Assembly: GCF_001949145.1 (NCBI RefSeq) | Contig: NW_019091590.1 | Coordinates: forward strand, 126,001 to 164,260 | Direction: 5' to 3' | Length of the DNA: 38,260 nucleotides | Origin: Acanthaster planci | Taxonomy: Eukaryota; Echinodermata; Asteroidea; Valvatida; Acanthasteridae | Shown here: positions 1 through 11,346 of the stretch, piece after piece | Layout: every line of letters starts with the position of its first letter | Numbering within the stretch: position 1 is the stretch's first letter | Program-made: the position numbers and the translations under genes | Notes under the pieces: model-generated | The model's database searches: none | What the model was told of the DNA's origin: nothing | What the model saw: only the letters and a program-made list of their open reading frames with translations

Positions 1-1154
1 ACTGCCACTAAATAGGCCCAAATTGCATACGCGAACCAAACCCTGATTTGCATGCTTTCCGGGATTTTCTGCTTTTAGAGAATTTCATGGCACGTGGACT
101 CCAAACAAGAAGGGTGGAAGCTCCCATCAGGACTGTCAGCTTTTATATTTGAAAATATTGGTCGCACCGAGGCCCACCAAATTACAGTGGAGTGCAGGCA
201 TCAATTTTCAAAACAGCGACGGGCGTCATGGCTGTTTTAAGCGAGTCATCGCCTCTGGAGAAAAACATCTTTGGTAAATCATTGGTAAATCCACTAAAAT
301 TGAAAAGAACATGAAAGATGAGTGAATGGGCTTTAATTTGATGTGTTTCTTAAACACCTGAGATACTTTTGAGTATTTTTTCTTGCAGTGAGAGTATTTA
401 TCGCTGTTGTCTATGGCCTATGGCAGCTTGTTCTGGTCTGCAACCCTATGGCACAAGTTATTTTTCAACCGAGGTTGTTACCTGACCCAGCTTGATAGAC
501 ATTAATAAAACAAAAGACAAAAACATAAGACAAAACTACGTCTAAAGTGTTCTATTTCGTCACAAGATGGCGCACTTCAACGTACGGCGGAAATATTATT
601 AAAAGCTTTATCAAGATTGGTTTTAAGTGCGTCTTCATTTTACTTCACTCTGTAAAGAAAAACTGTAAAGTTTGATTTCAAAATTCCTTGCTCCCTAATT
701 CTTTCTTAGAACTATTTGAACGGGTGCGGAATCCTTTAGAAGGTGGTGTTTACAAAGTCACGTGCCCGCTGCGCTGAGTTTCCAACTCTCAGCAGCCTGA
801 TGGAACACGGACATCATGATTCAAGGCCAATGTTCCAGTTGAAAATAATTCATGAATAAGACCACAGTTTGGTTGAACATCGAAAACGACACGGTCACGT
901 GGTGTTTTGTGATGGTATGTATGCCGTTAACATGAAACAGGACCAAAGTTTTGTTCCGAAAATAACGGCACAGCATACTCAAGACCTGACGAAAGCGTCG
1001 ACTATAACAGCACTGAGATAAATGATGTTAATTTGGAACGATGATTTGGTTTGATTTATCGTTTGCATAGAGTTCCCTTCCTAGTGCTTTACAAAAATGT
1101 CACAGGGAAATTCTTCCATTCTAAAAGGCTTCGGGGTTGGATTGGCTCGGAATG
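1..1154. other. No gene recognised
   Basis: AT-rich sequence with short frames only. No splice-bounded coding stretch, RNA gene or clear repeat was seen. Confidence 0.6.
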
Positions 1155-1243
1155 TGGGTCCCATGAGGCCTAACTTCTTCGGGTCTTTTCCCAGGAGAGG
1201 ATCTTTTCTGACCCCGAAATGGTCAGGCCCCACGTGGGACCCA
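1155..1243. repeat. Imperfect inverted repeat
   Basis: Left arm 1155-1185 (tgggtcccatgaggcctaac) and right arm 1210-1243 are imperfect reverse complements: tgggtccca and ggcct blocks pair, then ttcggggtc-like sequence pairs near the centre. The symmetry also explains why both strands are open here for about 70 codons. It is probably a small decayed transposon. Confidence 0.5.
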
Positions 1244-2549
1244 GCATGCCGGGTCAATATGATCTGGAAATTTTTCAGTGGACTCTGCTTGTATCTTACT
1301 TCATAAATCAACTGTCAAAGTTTAATGAGTAAATTGTTTGTTTCGTTGACGATTCCACATTCCGATTTCCTCTTATTCGACTGTTTACTTCCTTCCCGTA
1401 TGTTGAGCGTACATGTATACTGGTACATTGCTTAATGATATTTGGCTTCAATTATGTACTTTTATTTTTTTTCATTGTGGGCTGTTTGAATAAGGGTAAG
1501 GACGACTGTTAATTTGGGTGCAAAAGTATTGTGTCAGTTTCGTTAAACAAACCCTTTAACAGGAAACATATAATATTTTGATCGTATCTCTAAACCAATT
1601 TTCTTGCCGTTCATGGACTGATGAGCTAACTGTACGATTTCCATTAAAAATTTACAGAGGGCGCTGCCATGCCGCGCAATCCGGCGAGCAGAGCTGGTCC
1701 TGCATGGGCTGTGAGATTGTTTTGTTTATTTTATTACACAACTATCTTGGTGTATCCATGTGCTTTTCTGTGGAAAAATGGTTCCTAAAAGGAGACTAAT
1801 CTTCATCCTGTTAGTGCCTCTTGAAAATTTCCCCTGTACTGTTGATGAAATGTCGGACTAGAAGATTAGTCTTCATGCCTCGTGAAAGCTTCCCCTGTTG
1901 AAATGTTGGGGGTTCTTCCCTTTGAAAAAAAACCAAAGAATCCTCCAGAGCCGCAATCATAGTCTTCATTCAAGTCGGGTTGCCCCCCCCCCCAATTTGT
2001 TGTGTAAAAAATTGCGCGGAGGTTACTTGGTCAAATTTAATGCTACAGGCAGAACATGTGATGGTATTCAGAGGATCGACTGGCACTCAATTTATAAGAA
2101 TAAAGAAACCATATCCATTCGAAATACATGTACATGTATAAATACCAGAAGACGTGAAATCAATTCGTGGAATAGTATTGGGTATACTCAACTTGATGTC
2201 CACTTGTGGTCTTGTCCAGTCGCTCTTAAGCGTACAACGCATAATCAAGTGCACCATTTCACACGAGCTTGCGGGGACGCGAGATAGGAGTGGCGAGACT
2301 TGTACTCAATCTGTTACTTTTTGATGGGGAATTGAAAATCACTTAAGTTACGGATCGATTCGGAGCGCAAATGTGCACCAGTGCAGTATATTTTGAGTAC
2401 CATTGGAGTACATTTAAATTTGCGAACATTGGTGGACAACAAACCTTTCCATGGCTCTATTTAAAACGACGAACAGATGTTTTTATTTCAAGTGGCGTTT
2501 TTCTGTCTGGAGTTATCCCTATCCCATAATTGTAAGTCATCCTGAATAC
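1244..2549. other. No gene recognised
   Basis: A 129-codon frame at 1898-2287 contains a homopolymer C run and low-complexity sequence and resembles no known protein. A TACATGTA-rich spot lies near 2125. Nothing else is supported. Confidence 0.55.
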
Positions 2550-2690
2550 GGGCGATTCACGACGTTGGCCAATCACGATGCGCAAAATCTGTCGACCCAA
2601 TGTGCGTTTTTGAAAGGGCGGACAGATTTAGTTTGTCGTGATTGGCCAACGCGTGGCATACTCTTGGAGACGCACTATTGTGAATCGCCC
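2550..2690. mobile_element. Palindromic foldback element (copy 1, left arm deleted)
   Basis: This is a second member of the family at 3835-4017. The outer ends are gggcgattcac and gtgaatcgccc. The right arm keeps the full order (caatagtgcgtctccaagag, then cgcgttggccaatcacga). The left arm passes straight from gggcgattcac to gacgttggccaatcacgatg and so lacks some 28 bases. The inward-facing CCAAT motifs are retained. It shares with copy 2 the central gcgttggccaatca core and the tgcgc/gcgca flank, but not the aacaaacgtgtaatacgg end. Confidence 0.7.
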
Positions 2691-3834
2691 AAATTCAGCA
2701 TCCAGTCTGAACGTTGAAGCCTTGTAAAGTCCTGGGAAAACGCGCTGAAACTACACGATGCAAAGATGAATTGAGTGTACATGTATTTTAATGACGTTTG
2801 CGATCCGTTTACCAATATAGTTTTTGGCAACATTAAATTTTATTTTTATTTATTTGAAACTGATTTATAGATCGATCTTGCCAGTCAGTCTAAATGCGTC
2901 ATCTCCTCGAATAAAGTTTGGAGGGACCGATGGTAGCCAATCTCGTATCTGATATAGACTTTAGCCACTGGGTCACTTTAATCTGTCAAAAGTGTTTCGA
3001 AATGTCTAAAAAGAAGTAGCTTTCCCCGCTAATTCTTTTATCAATAACAATTTGGGCTTATATGTAGCTTCCAAGCTCCACCATTATTGGGATAACAGTT
3101 ATAGCGCGAGCCGCCCGATCAAAGCATTAGGCCTAATTAATTAGAACAGTATCTGTCAGTAGACGTTATTCGTAGACGTCATTCCCTGAATCTATCATAT
3201 GCAATATAATCTGGAGAGGTTGTACCGGACTGTTTGCGGTTCCCAATCTCACTGTGGCTTTTATTAAATGTGGCTTCAAACTTTTAGATTTATTTTATCA
3301 CAAATTTTAAATTATTTTCAACAAAAACTGGTGTGATATCTTATCAACTTGAATGTCGTTGCTGTTATTTTTACTCTCAGGTTCCAATTCAAGATGGCCG
3401 ACACATAAATGCAGTCCATTATTGTAATTTTTAAGACTCATTCATAAATTCCTAAGACAGTTAAGCCATTCCTATTGGTCGAGATCCCGTACGTGGTTGG
3501 TCTTAAACGAAATCGAAAGCGCTACCTCTCGCAGTACGTGCCACACGCGCCAATCACCATATAAGGAGATTTAAACACGGCTACTTGCTACAGTTACATA
3601 CTGTGGGTTTTTATTTTTTTTAATGAAGTAAAAACAATCGAACGAAATCGTTCTTAATTTGTGAATTTTTTTACAGTTTTTTTAAGTTTTAACTTTCTGA
3701 ATCAAAAGGTATTTATGAACGTTGAATAAATATATGCTTGGCTGGTCTTCAACCGGCCTGGGAGAATGGGCGCTTATAATGCCACCGCCTGCGGCTCGGA
3801 ATTAGTCATGGCCATTCTCAGCCAGCCAGTCGTA
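2691..3834. other. No gene recognised; CCAAT/TATA-like cluster
   Basis: Mostly AT-rich. At about 3470-3570 there are cctattggtc, gcgccaatcacc and atataagg, a CCAAT and TATA-like cluster, but no coding exon follows. It may belong to a repeat related to the palindromes nearby. Confidence 0.45.
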
Positions 3835-4017
3835 AACAAACGTGTAATACGGCCGTTTCACAATAGTGCGCCACCAAGAGTTTGCAACGCGTTGGCCAAT
3901 CATGATGCGCGAAATTTGTTTGGAAAGGGTCGACAAATTTCGTGCGTCATGATTGGCCAACATATTGCAAACTCTTGGTGGCGCACTCTTGTGAAACGGC
4001 CGTATTACACGTTTGTT
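3835..4017. mobile_element. Palindromic foldback element with two opposed CCAAT motifs (copy 2)
   Basis: Arms 3835-3919 and 3933-4017 are 85-base inverted copies with about six mismatches (roughly 93%), separated by 13 bases. Each arm runs from aacaaacgtgtaatacggcc through gtgcgccaccaagagtttgc to a ttggccaatcatga block. The block is a good CCAAT-box match and so faces inward from both sides. There is no reading frame of note beyond symmetric ones caused by the palindrome. It is probably a non-autonomous DNA element; no clear target duplication is visible. Confidence 0.8.
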
Positions 4018-4320
4018 CAAGATAACTAAGAAAAAATAGTGCTCACCAGTTTCAGGTACTGATTTTTCGGCCCCATTGGGCCTTCATCGGAGCTGTAGGG
4101 GACTCGTGGTTTGAATGCTGAAAAATCTACAAGTCGAGTTTGGTTATAGTCATCGATAGCCATTATTTTGGAGATAATAGTTATCTGCTCCGAGCGGAAC
4201 AAAAGGGGGCGTGTTTTTTGGTACTCACTGCACAGGCGCGCCATGAGGCGCGCAGATGTATGCGCGTTTGACGCGGAGTACGCGTAACTAATTTATTGCG
4301 GCATGCCATGTATGTTCACT

Positions 4321-4548
4321 CCCATGCCCTTGTGCACCACTTAGTTGAGAGCTAGCGCATACGTAGGCCTACTTGATCACTTTACTGTGTATTTCGAGGC
4401 AGGTGACGTCGAACATTGTTCCGAGATTTCTTTTCGCAGATGAAGATCATAATTATTTTTAACAAAAAGAAACAAATAAAGTTCACGAAGATACCCTGTT
4501 AATTAAAAATGGATTAAACGACATTAAACCACCGCATTATATGAACCC
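4321..4548 (+). repeat. Diverged repeat, copy a
   Basis: This segment aligns along its whole length with 5080-5306: shared blocks include ttagttgagag, tagcgcat, cttta ctgtg, aggcagg, gacg, ataattat/ataattta, aataaa, gttcacgaagata versus attcatgaagata, and attatatgac. Identity is about 70-75% by eye with small gaps. It is in direct orientation, 760 bases from its partner. No coding capacity is seen; an old interspersed repeat is likely. Confidence 0.65.
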
Positions 4549-4944
4549 GGTTGCACAAAATTTGAAACAAATTTTGAAAAAGTGATTTTTACGACAAAAA
4601 AATACAATCAGATTGGCAAGAAAATACATCCATGAGGTTTTCCATTTTAAAACAACTTCCCCAGTTTATCCAAACAAACAAAATAAAGTGCCGTGTGTAT
4701 TAAGGTGTAATAAAAACATCGGCAGTATTTTCAAGTAATTGCAAATTTAATATCTTGCACTGATGAAGTACATGTACATGCACAATACATGTACATGAAC
4801 TTGCACGTGTTCACATGTAAACCATGGCCGGCCGGTCGACAGAGAGCCAAAATTGAAATTTTCATCGATAAATCATTTTAGGCAATTAAATTTTAGATAT
4901 GCAAACAATTTATGATGAAGAAGAAGAAAAAGCAAAATATGCTA

Positions 4945-5306
4945 TCAGCTCCTGCTTGATTTGTGCATTGAAAGGGCATCGTTTCCTCACTAAGATACAC
5001 TCGGCAGGATTCTGCCGGATTCATTACCCACTACCAATCCCTACGTTCGGAATGGGAACTAGTCGACAAAGCCATCACCCCACGTATGCCTTTCTGCACC
5101 ATTTAGTTGAGAGTTAGCGCATGTGTAACCGATCCCTTTACTGTGAATTTCAGGCAGGCGACGTGGGACACCGTTCCGACACTTCCGACACGCGGATGGA
5201 GACCATAATTTAGTTTTAAGCAAAATACAAACGAATAAAATTCATGAAGATAACCTGATAATTAAAACTTGATTGGACAACATTATACAACCAAATTATA
5301 TGACCC
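4945..5306 (+). repeat. Diverged repeat, copy b (longer)
   Basis: The right part (5080-5306) matches 4321-4548, and the left part (4945-5051) matches 19801-19906, ending in both cases at ccctacgttcgga. The whole is therefore probably one element of at least 360 bases of which the other two places keep different parts. It contains no convincing reading frame. Confidence 0.6.
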
Positions 5307-5557
5307 TTTTTGACATTCGGAAATGTAACCTACACAGACATCTTTCATCCCATTTTCTCTGAAATGTCACTTGTGATTAACAAGAAACACATCTCAAAAT
5401 GAAATCTGAATCCTTATTATATTTCTCAGGTATAAACTCAGCAAACGCTTACACAATGCGGAAGATCTCCGCAGATTGATTTTGGTATAGTCGTTTGCTG
5501 ACTGGCGTCGCCAACTCAACAAGCAACAGAAAGTGAACACGACTTTGCCAAATTTTA

Positions 5558-5567
5558 GCGCATGCGC
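5558..5567. promoter_or_regulatory. Palindromic GCGCATGCGC (NRF-1-type motif)
   Basis: The decamer gcgcatgcgc is the core of the NRF-1 binding consensus. It is isolated, within a stretch open on the minus strand for 117 codons (5449-5802) that resembles no protein I know. No gene start can be tied to it. Confidence 0.25.
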
Positions 5568-6611
5568 ACAAACTAAATGGAAGGGGCGAACATAAACGGT
5601 GATAGTCACGTCCATTCTTCAACGCACGTTGAAGACTGGCCAAGCACCATAGGGATATATTGAATAACTGGAGCGCTGACTTCTCATTCTCTGCTTGGAG
5701 AAAATTTGACGCCGTCGTGGGCACAGACATTTTGAATCCATGTGCTTGTAGAACATTCGAAAGCAGACAGAGTGAATATCGAATGATGTACTCTAAATGC
5801 AACTGGCATCGGATATCGATGAAATCCGATTAAAAAAGAAACCGTCACGACCAAATTTATCTGCAGCGCATAAACGCACGCGTTTGCGCTGTTTGCGCAT
5901 AGTGAAATGAAACGCTCATTTATTGATTGTGTGTTTAGGTTTTTAGTGTATTAGCTTTGTTGACGCATCATTTCTGAATACAGACACAGATAAAGTATTC
6001 AAATAGACGAACAAAAGCCGTACAAAATTACAGGTTTGTGCACAAATATGGATGCGCCCAGCCGGCATCCTTGTGTACATGAGTCAGCGCTCTAGCCCTA
6101 TGCCAAGCTCATTGAGTACTTCCTAATCAACGTAACGCTGTGTCCATGGCTCACACGGAATAGTCATCAAATGCCGCCTGTCTGCTTGGCTGATCTGTCT
6201 GCCATCTTTCATGGCTGACTGCCAGGTGGACTTGTACACAAACGGTCCATTGAAGTATCATGTATGTATCATGTAATTATCATGTTTATCGTGTACACTG
6301 CCCCGTGACATTTTAATCAGCCGTCTAGCAGAGACCTGTCCTCGGTAAACCAAACCAATTGAAGGCTTTGGTATGGCGATTTATACAGCATTAGGCCTAA
6401 AACTGAAGTTTTGAAACCAGCATTTAAATGGTAATGCCCGCATTTAACTTGTTGATGCCGATTCAACAATATTATCGCAAGAAAATATGTTGAATTAACA
6501 ATAAAATTGTTGAATTTACTACTTAACCGTTGGACTAGATTAACGCTACATTAAGCTGGATTCAGTACTCTTTAAGAGGTAATTGATCGCATTTGCAGTC
6601 TTTGTACGTGT

Positions 6612-6869
6612 TCAATTAAACACTTCGGTTTTTAGCGTGTACACGTGTTTAAGAGGAGCCATTTCAGGAATGCTTCGCATTTTTCTGGGAGCTAAAGTAC
6701 TCAACATTGACTCTTCTTCTGCATGTATATAATCCAAACCGCGAAAAGGGGCAGGGTTGTTATCGTGGTCAAAAATCATAGTCAAAGGAATTCCCTTTGT
6801 CCCAAAGCCTCTGAAAATCGAATTACTAACATCAAATAGCGAAGAAGGTTTGATTTGAATGCAAACCAT
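6612..6869 (-). CDS. Unrecognised short reading frame
   Basis: An 85-codon frame on the minus strand, MVCIQIKPSSLFDVSNSIF at the start, with a compositionally balanced C-terminal part (NPAPFRGLDYIHAEEESML, then APRKMRSIPEMAPLKHVYTL). It looks more protein-like than the surrounding frames, and the same frame continues upstream with interruptions to about 7170, which would suit a decayed gene or transposon. I do not recognise a family. No splice or promoter signal supports it. Confidence 0.2.
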   Translation of the reverse strand: MVCIQIKPSSLFDVSNSIFRGFGTKGIPLTMIFDHDNNPAPFRGLDYIHAEEESMLSTLAPRKMRSIPEMAPLKHVYTLKTEVFN

Positions 6870-7486
6870 TCAGCTGAGAACCACAACTGGTATAGTTAGC
6901 ATCAATCAACACTGATGTAATACCAGCAACGACGGACAGACATAAGCAAAACATCGGTTGACGCGACCAACATAAACCGCAGCAGATCCATTTCAAACAA
7001 TTATTGACACAGGATAGTTCCTCAATCGATTTGAAAGCCAATCTCCCAGTGTTAAACTCCATCGGGGTCCGTGAAGCAAGCCTTGATGAAGGTCCTGTAC
7101 CAGCGTCAAGCAATCCCGTATGGTCACACTGCTCATCAAAGTATTTGGAAGCATCGACTCATCATGCCAAGATCAGTAATGATCAGACTAGGTTCAAAAC
7201 AATGTACGTAGGATCATGGACATAAGATCTACAGATTTTGGCCGAAGAAACCCCTTCTCGGTGCTGAGCAATTATCTCTCAGGGTTTTGACCCGCGTTAC
7301 CAACTGTAGCTGCGATTTGATATTTAAACTGACCTCCCACATTTCACAAATCCAAACATTTAGCCTCCGCGTTGGCTTCAGGCTCAGCGCCCCAGGCAAG
7401 TAAATGAAATGTCTGGCAGCCGGTTCCTCCAATCACAAAGCCCGTATCTTAATTTCAGACCGAGGTTCGGGAGACATAGGTTATGG

Positions 7487-7690
7487 GCCATTTAAAATTT
7501 TCGAGGTTTTTAACTTTTGATTTTTTCGAAACTGTTTTGACCCAAGTGAAAAACCAGCAAATAAAAAATCCGATTTCTTTCCTCATTTGATGAACAGTTG
7601 ATTTTGATTTTCAAAAATTTACCTTGACCCACCCACCCACTATTTCGCCAAAAAAAGAAATCAAAAACATCGAAAATGTTGAAAGGTCCC
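7487..7690. repeat. Possible AT-rich inverted-repeat element
   Basis: The sequence ggccatttaaaattttcgagg at the left resembles the reverse complement of the right end (cgaaaatgttgaaaggtccc), and tttttgatttttt-like tracts follow on both sides. Low complexity of the arms makes this match less certain than the others in the window. Confidence 0.35.
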
Positions 7691-8064
7691 TTAGGGAACC
7701 CGACAAAGTTTTAACTTTACGACAGGAAGTCTCCTATACGCAGTGACGTAACTGGAGTGACAATTCTTAGGGGGCATCAGGGTACCTACCTAGTACCTTT
7801 TTTCAGCGGGGCACCCGGCGTGAAAGCCAATGCTTGTACATAGATTATGCATGCTTGCTTCAAAATTTCAAGATTAAGAGGGAGAACCTGGGAGCAAGGA
7901 CTCCCGTTTTGTTCCACCCCGCTCCTTTCCATCGCGGAAGTACATGTGTTGTGCCCAGGTACCGTAGGCAGTGGCTTTTTCCAACCATTTGCTGATGCAG
8001 TGCTTCTTTCATGTGCGTTTTAACATACTGTGTATCAAATCTGTCTTTTACTTTAGCCACTTTG

Positions 8065-8285
8065 CAATACTCAACTTCGTCTGCGTCTCAGGCTTGGCCT
8101 CCGAAATCAATCCCCGATGGAAGGCCCGAAGCTTCAAAGTGAATTGAAGTACACAGTAATATTTTGCTCTTTTACATCTTCGATGTTTCTATGGCACTAA
8201 CAGACTTACTATTCCGCTAACAATTTCAAAGTCAGGTGGTAGAAAAAACGAATGAAGCCTCAGACGGAGACGAAGTTGAGTATTG
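8065..8285. mobile_element. 221-bp element with 31-bp terminal inverted repeats
   Basis: Left end 8065-8095 (caatactcaacttcgtctgc and on) and right end 8255-8285 are reverse complements with two mismatches in 31. The 159-base interior has no reading frame. Size and structure fit a miniature inverted-repeat transposable element. A target-site duplication was not evident. Confidence 0.7.
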
Positions 8286-9949
8286 GAAAACGGAATTTTT
8301 AACTTCTCATGCTGACTTGGCATGCGCGCACCGTCAACGTATGCGCGTGCGCAAGCGAAGATGTTTTAATAATATTGACTGCGTAACGGTAGACAATTAA
8401 CACACTGATCAATACCTAGTGTCCGCATGTGCAAAACAAAGTCCAAGATAATAGTACTCATGACTGGCAATTATTACTGGATGGCTATGTTGTAACACCA
8501 TAGAAAAATACCGTTACTAGCTTCGCTTGTCCCTGGCGCCCTGGGAAGGGGTGAGTTCGTACATCTTTGTCGAGCACTCATTGGATAGAGCTCATAATTA
8601 TGAACAACTTTCCATGGTCAACACTTCCACCCACGATGCTTTGAACGTCCATAGCTGTGACCTATTTCCTTCACAAAATTTGATGAAGTGAATCTCCCCT
8701 CCCAGGGTCCTCAGGGCGGTGGGGGACGAGGACGACCATTTGAAAGACCGAAAGAAGGCCCAGTATATTCAACTGTATTGCTCACGGCTGGAGCACCGAA
8801 CCCTAACGGGCAAATGAGTTGTCACGACTGCTGTTTTTGAATTTCCACAATATACAACTTCTACTCTTCTACAGGCAAAGTGCCGTCAGACATTATTAAT
8901 GTCTCTTCATGGACACCCTTCACCGCATTAAATCTAATCGATTAAACTTTTTAGTCAAACCCGATAGCTTTCCACTGAAGGACAGGAGGGCTTCATGAGT
9001 AATTACTTTGCAAAGCTTCACTCCACATATACCGCCGTCAGCGGAAAGAGATGTATAAAATCAAAGTAATTAATGCATTATGCATGACCATACAAATCCC
9101 ACGTACCGGTATGGCTGCAAGTGCAGGCGGTATATCGGTTTTATCCTGTTAATTCGCAGTTATAGCAAATGATTTCTATGGTTGAGTTAATTATGCAATA
9201 AAATATTTTGATAAAATACTATGAAAACAAATGAGTGAATACTTTGGACTTTCGGGGGAGAAAACCTTGTATTGAAACCCTATTAAAACTACACTTCCTC
9301 GCCTCATCATTTTACAAAAAAGCACAACACCAAACAAAATATTAAAATTTTAAACCTTTAAGGTAAAGGTTGAGGGTAACATGAATCCATATGTCAACTT
9401 TGTCCCCAGAGTCTGCGGGAAATGAATACCCACGTACACAGTATTATGCAAAGACCGTCGCGGTATACACTGGTACCAGTACAAGCCTTTCCTCTCCGCG
9501 CGAGTTCCGCAATATGCGAGTGATTAATTTGCATTCCGCTAGCCTCTTTAAAGCAACGCTTGAAAAATAAACACCAATATTCATCAAATATTTTCACCGA
9601 GGTCACCTGTCGTCCAACAGAGCAAATAGTAATTATTTCATTTTTTTTAATCATTGCCGCGTTGTCAATGATATTTATTTATCTGAGCCTTAATTCGCGT
9701 TTCATTAAAGGCTATTAAACGCATACCACTCAAAGTTCATTTCAATTTTGTTTCTTGGAAAGGTCAACGCGAAAGCAGGCATTCTTGTATAGCGGTAAGA
9801 TTTTTACAAGCTTTTTCTATCACATATATTACAGGTGCCCAATCTCACAGTGTTAATTGACAATATAACAGCTACCTTTAAATAAGTCATCAAGCATACC
9901 ACATAGGGAAACTGACTCGGTGCTTATATATTAGATATAAAGATGAACA
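8286..9949. other. No gene recognised
   Basis: The stretch begins GC-rich with alternating gcgc/tgcgcg words (about 8320-8355) and becomes AT-rich. No splice-bounded frame or repeat pair was found. Confidence 0.5.
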
Positions 9950-10035
9950 AAGAATAGACTGCAACAGGATTTGAACCTGCGATGTCCGGAACACTGTACC
10001 GGTGCTCTACTTACTGAGTTATTACATAATTATCA
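9950..10035 (-). mobile_element. tRNA-derived SINE head (tRNA-like promoter)
   Basis: On the minus strand, TAACTCAGTAAGTAGAGC (10021 down to 10004) matches an RNA polymerase III A box, and GGTTCAAATCC (9977 down to 9967) matches a B box at normal tRNA spacing. The T stem and the anticodon stem (CCGG with CCGG) can form; the anticodon position reads AGT, resembling tRNA-Thr. The acceptor stem does not pair and position 33 is not T, so this is not a functional tRNA. A tRNA-derived SINE or a tRNA pseudogene fits. The body of the SINE would run towards lower coordinates; its end is not defined. Confidence 0.7.
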
Positions 10036-11280
10036 AGCCCAACGTTAATGCACCACACCTGAACATGTTGCTGTTCTCGCGAAAGGACGTGGAAAATCAG
10101 CTGTCGAAAGATATAATATTATCTTTTTGCTAGCAAGGAACACGAATCTGCGAGAACAGTACCCGCCCGTCCTAAAATTATCCTATTCAACTTGATCGTT
10201 CTTTACTGATAAGAATGTGTTTTGCAAAAAGGCTAAAGGCAATAATTATTCACACAAGTTTATGCTCATTCATCACAAATAAGACTTTGGTGGGACTTGT
10301 TACCACCGCACAACAACGGATCTATATGTGTTTGGTGCAAAAACGCACCAATGTTGCCAGGTGTGGCGGAACTGTACATCAGTGGGTGGGGTTGCCCCTG
10401 AAAAAGACTACCTTTAGGGCCTACTTACCAAGAACAATTCTAATGATGGCATTACAGCATCTCAGGCCTTTCTCTATCTCTAGACCAGACATCTGCGAGA
10501 ATGGCGCGGATCGAGTCCTGCCTAGGCGGCGGCTCTCCTGCCGCGGTCCAGTCATTGCGGGTTGCGGACGATACTGCAATATCGCTCAGTGGGGGCATTC
10601 CGGGAGAAACGGCAGTATTAATCCTGCGTTTAGTCCCGTTCGGCGATCCATGACTGACACAAGTGTGACTGCTTGGGCTGGATCCTGTCGCTGGACTTAC
10701 AGCATGTTCCAGTCCCGTATGGAAAAGCAGTCAATGCGATGAGTGCTCCGTTGATGGTGTGATGTCATTAGAGGGGAGGAAATGAGAGGAAGGAATTGAT
10801 GCGATCCAAGAGAGAGACAGAGAAGAACATCGTCTCACTATGGAGCGTGTATTCCTCATTCATCGACCGGTCATCAAAGTATAAACGTCGCTGGATCAAC
10901 CGCGGGAGTTTACTCGCACGACATGAATGCCGCTCGTCCAATTAAATGGATATAGTTTTAGCCAGAGTTGGCTACATTAGTGTATCTCGGAGGGTCGGCA
11001 ACAGGAAACTAGTACTGGGGCCGGGGATATTTCATCCTGCAATCTCTCGAGTAGATCATCGGCCACTGGTTTTTTGCTAATTGGGCCGATGGCTCCGTGG
11101 GCAGGACTGAGATTATCCTGAGAATATATCAGTCAGCACCTGGTGGATTCTCTCGATTAAACCTGCAACCCAATGCTGTGGGTTTCCTCCTCCACCAGGG
11201 AGCATCAGATGCCTAAATCATGGGAAGGCTAGGCTCTTAAGTGACGTTCCTGTTTGGACAGTACAGAAAAGCCAGCCGTC
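10036..11280. other. GC-richer island, no gene established
   Basis: From about 10430 the base composition becomes richer in G, C and CpG than the flanks and stays so to about 12420. The longest frame (10215-10742, 175 codons) has no domain I know and no codon pattern that convinces. A promoter or 5' UTR region for the possible exon at 11281 is one reading. Confidence 0.4.
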
Positions 11281-11346
11281 ATGCTGTGGCGTGTTTGGCA
11301 TTTTTTCCTCTCTCTCAGCTGCTTTTGCTTTGTGGCGGCGGTTCAG
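11281..11346 (+). CDS. Possible first exon with signal peptide
   Basis: An ATG at 11281 opens 22 codons, MLWRVWHFFLSLSCFCF and then VAAVQ. This is a strong hydrophobic signal-peptide profile with a plausible cleavage site, and it ends exactly at CAG before GTAATA, a good donor in phase 0. The exon lies in a GC-richer island. Phase 0 does not fit the HYR gene (phase 1), so it would belong to a different gene whose next exon I cannot identify with confidence. It could also be a chance hydrophobic frame, since reading continues through the donor for another 38 codons to a stop at 11458. Confidence 0.3.

Larger units (their letters stand above)
5307..7486. other. Mostly featureless; weak minus-strand frames
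   Basis: Apart from the NRF-1-like decamer and the unrecognised minus-strand frame listed separately, I see nothing supported. The minus-strand frame at 5449-5802 has no recognisable domain. Confidence 0.45.

Noticed and set aside
3766-4029. Similar 87- and 72-codon frames on opposite strands
   Set aside because: Both are produced by the palindrome at 3835-4017, so the shared peptide is a symmetry artefact.
5449-5802. 117-codon minus-strand frame
   Set aside because: Irregular composition, no domain, no splice context, and an internal overlapping frame on the same strand; treated as non-coding.
9961-10030. Functional tRNA gene
   Set aside because: The acceptor stem does not pair and position 33 is not T, so it was called a SINE or pseudogene instead.
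10215-10742. Longest single reading frame in the window, 175 codons, plus strand
   Set aside because: No domain, no signal, no splice or promoter context, and arginine/serine-rich composition expected from a GC-rich stretch. Kept only as part of the island description.
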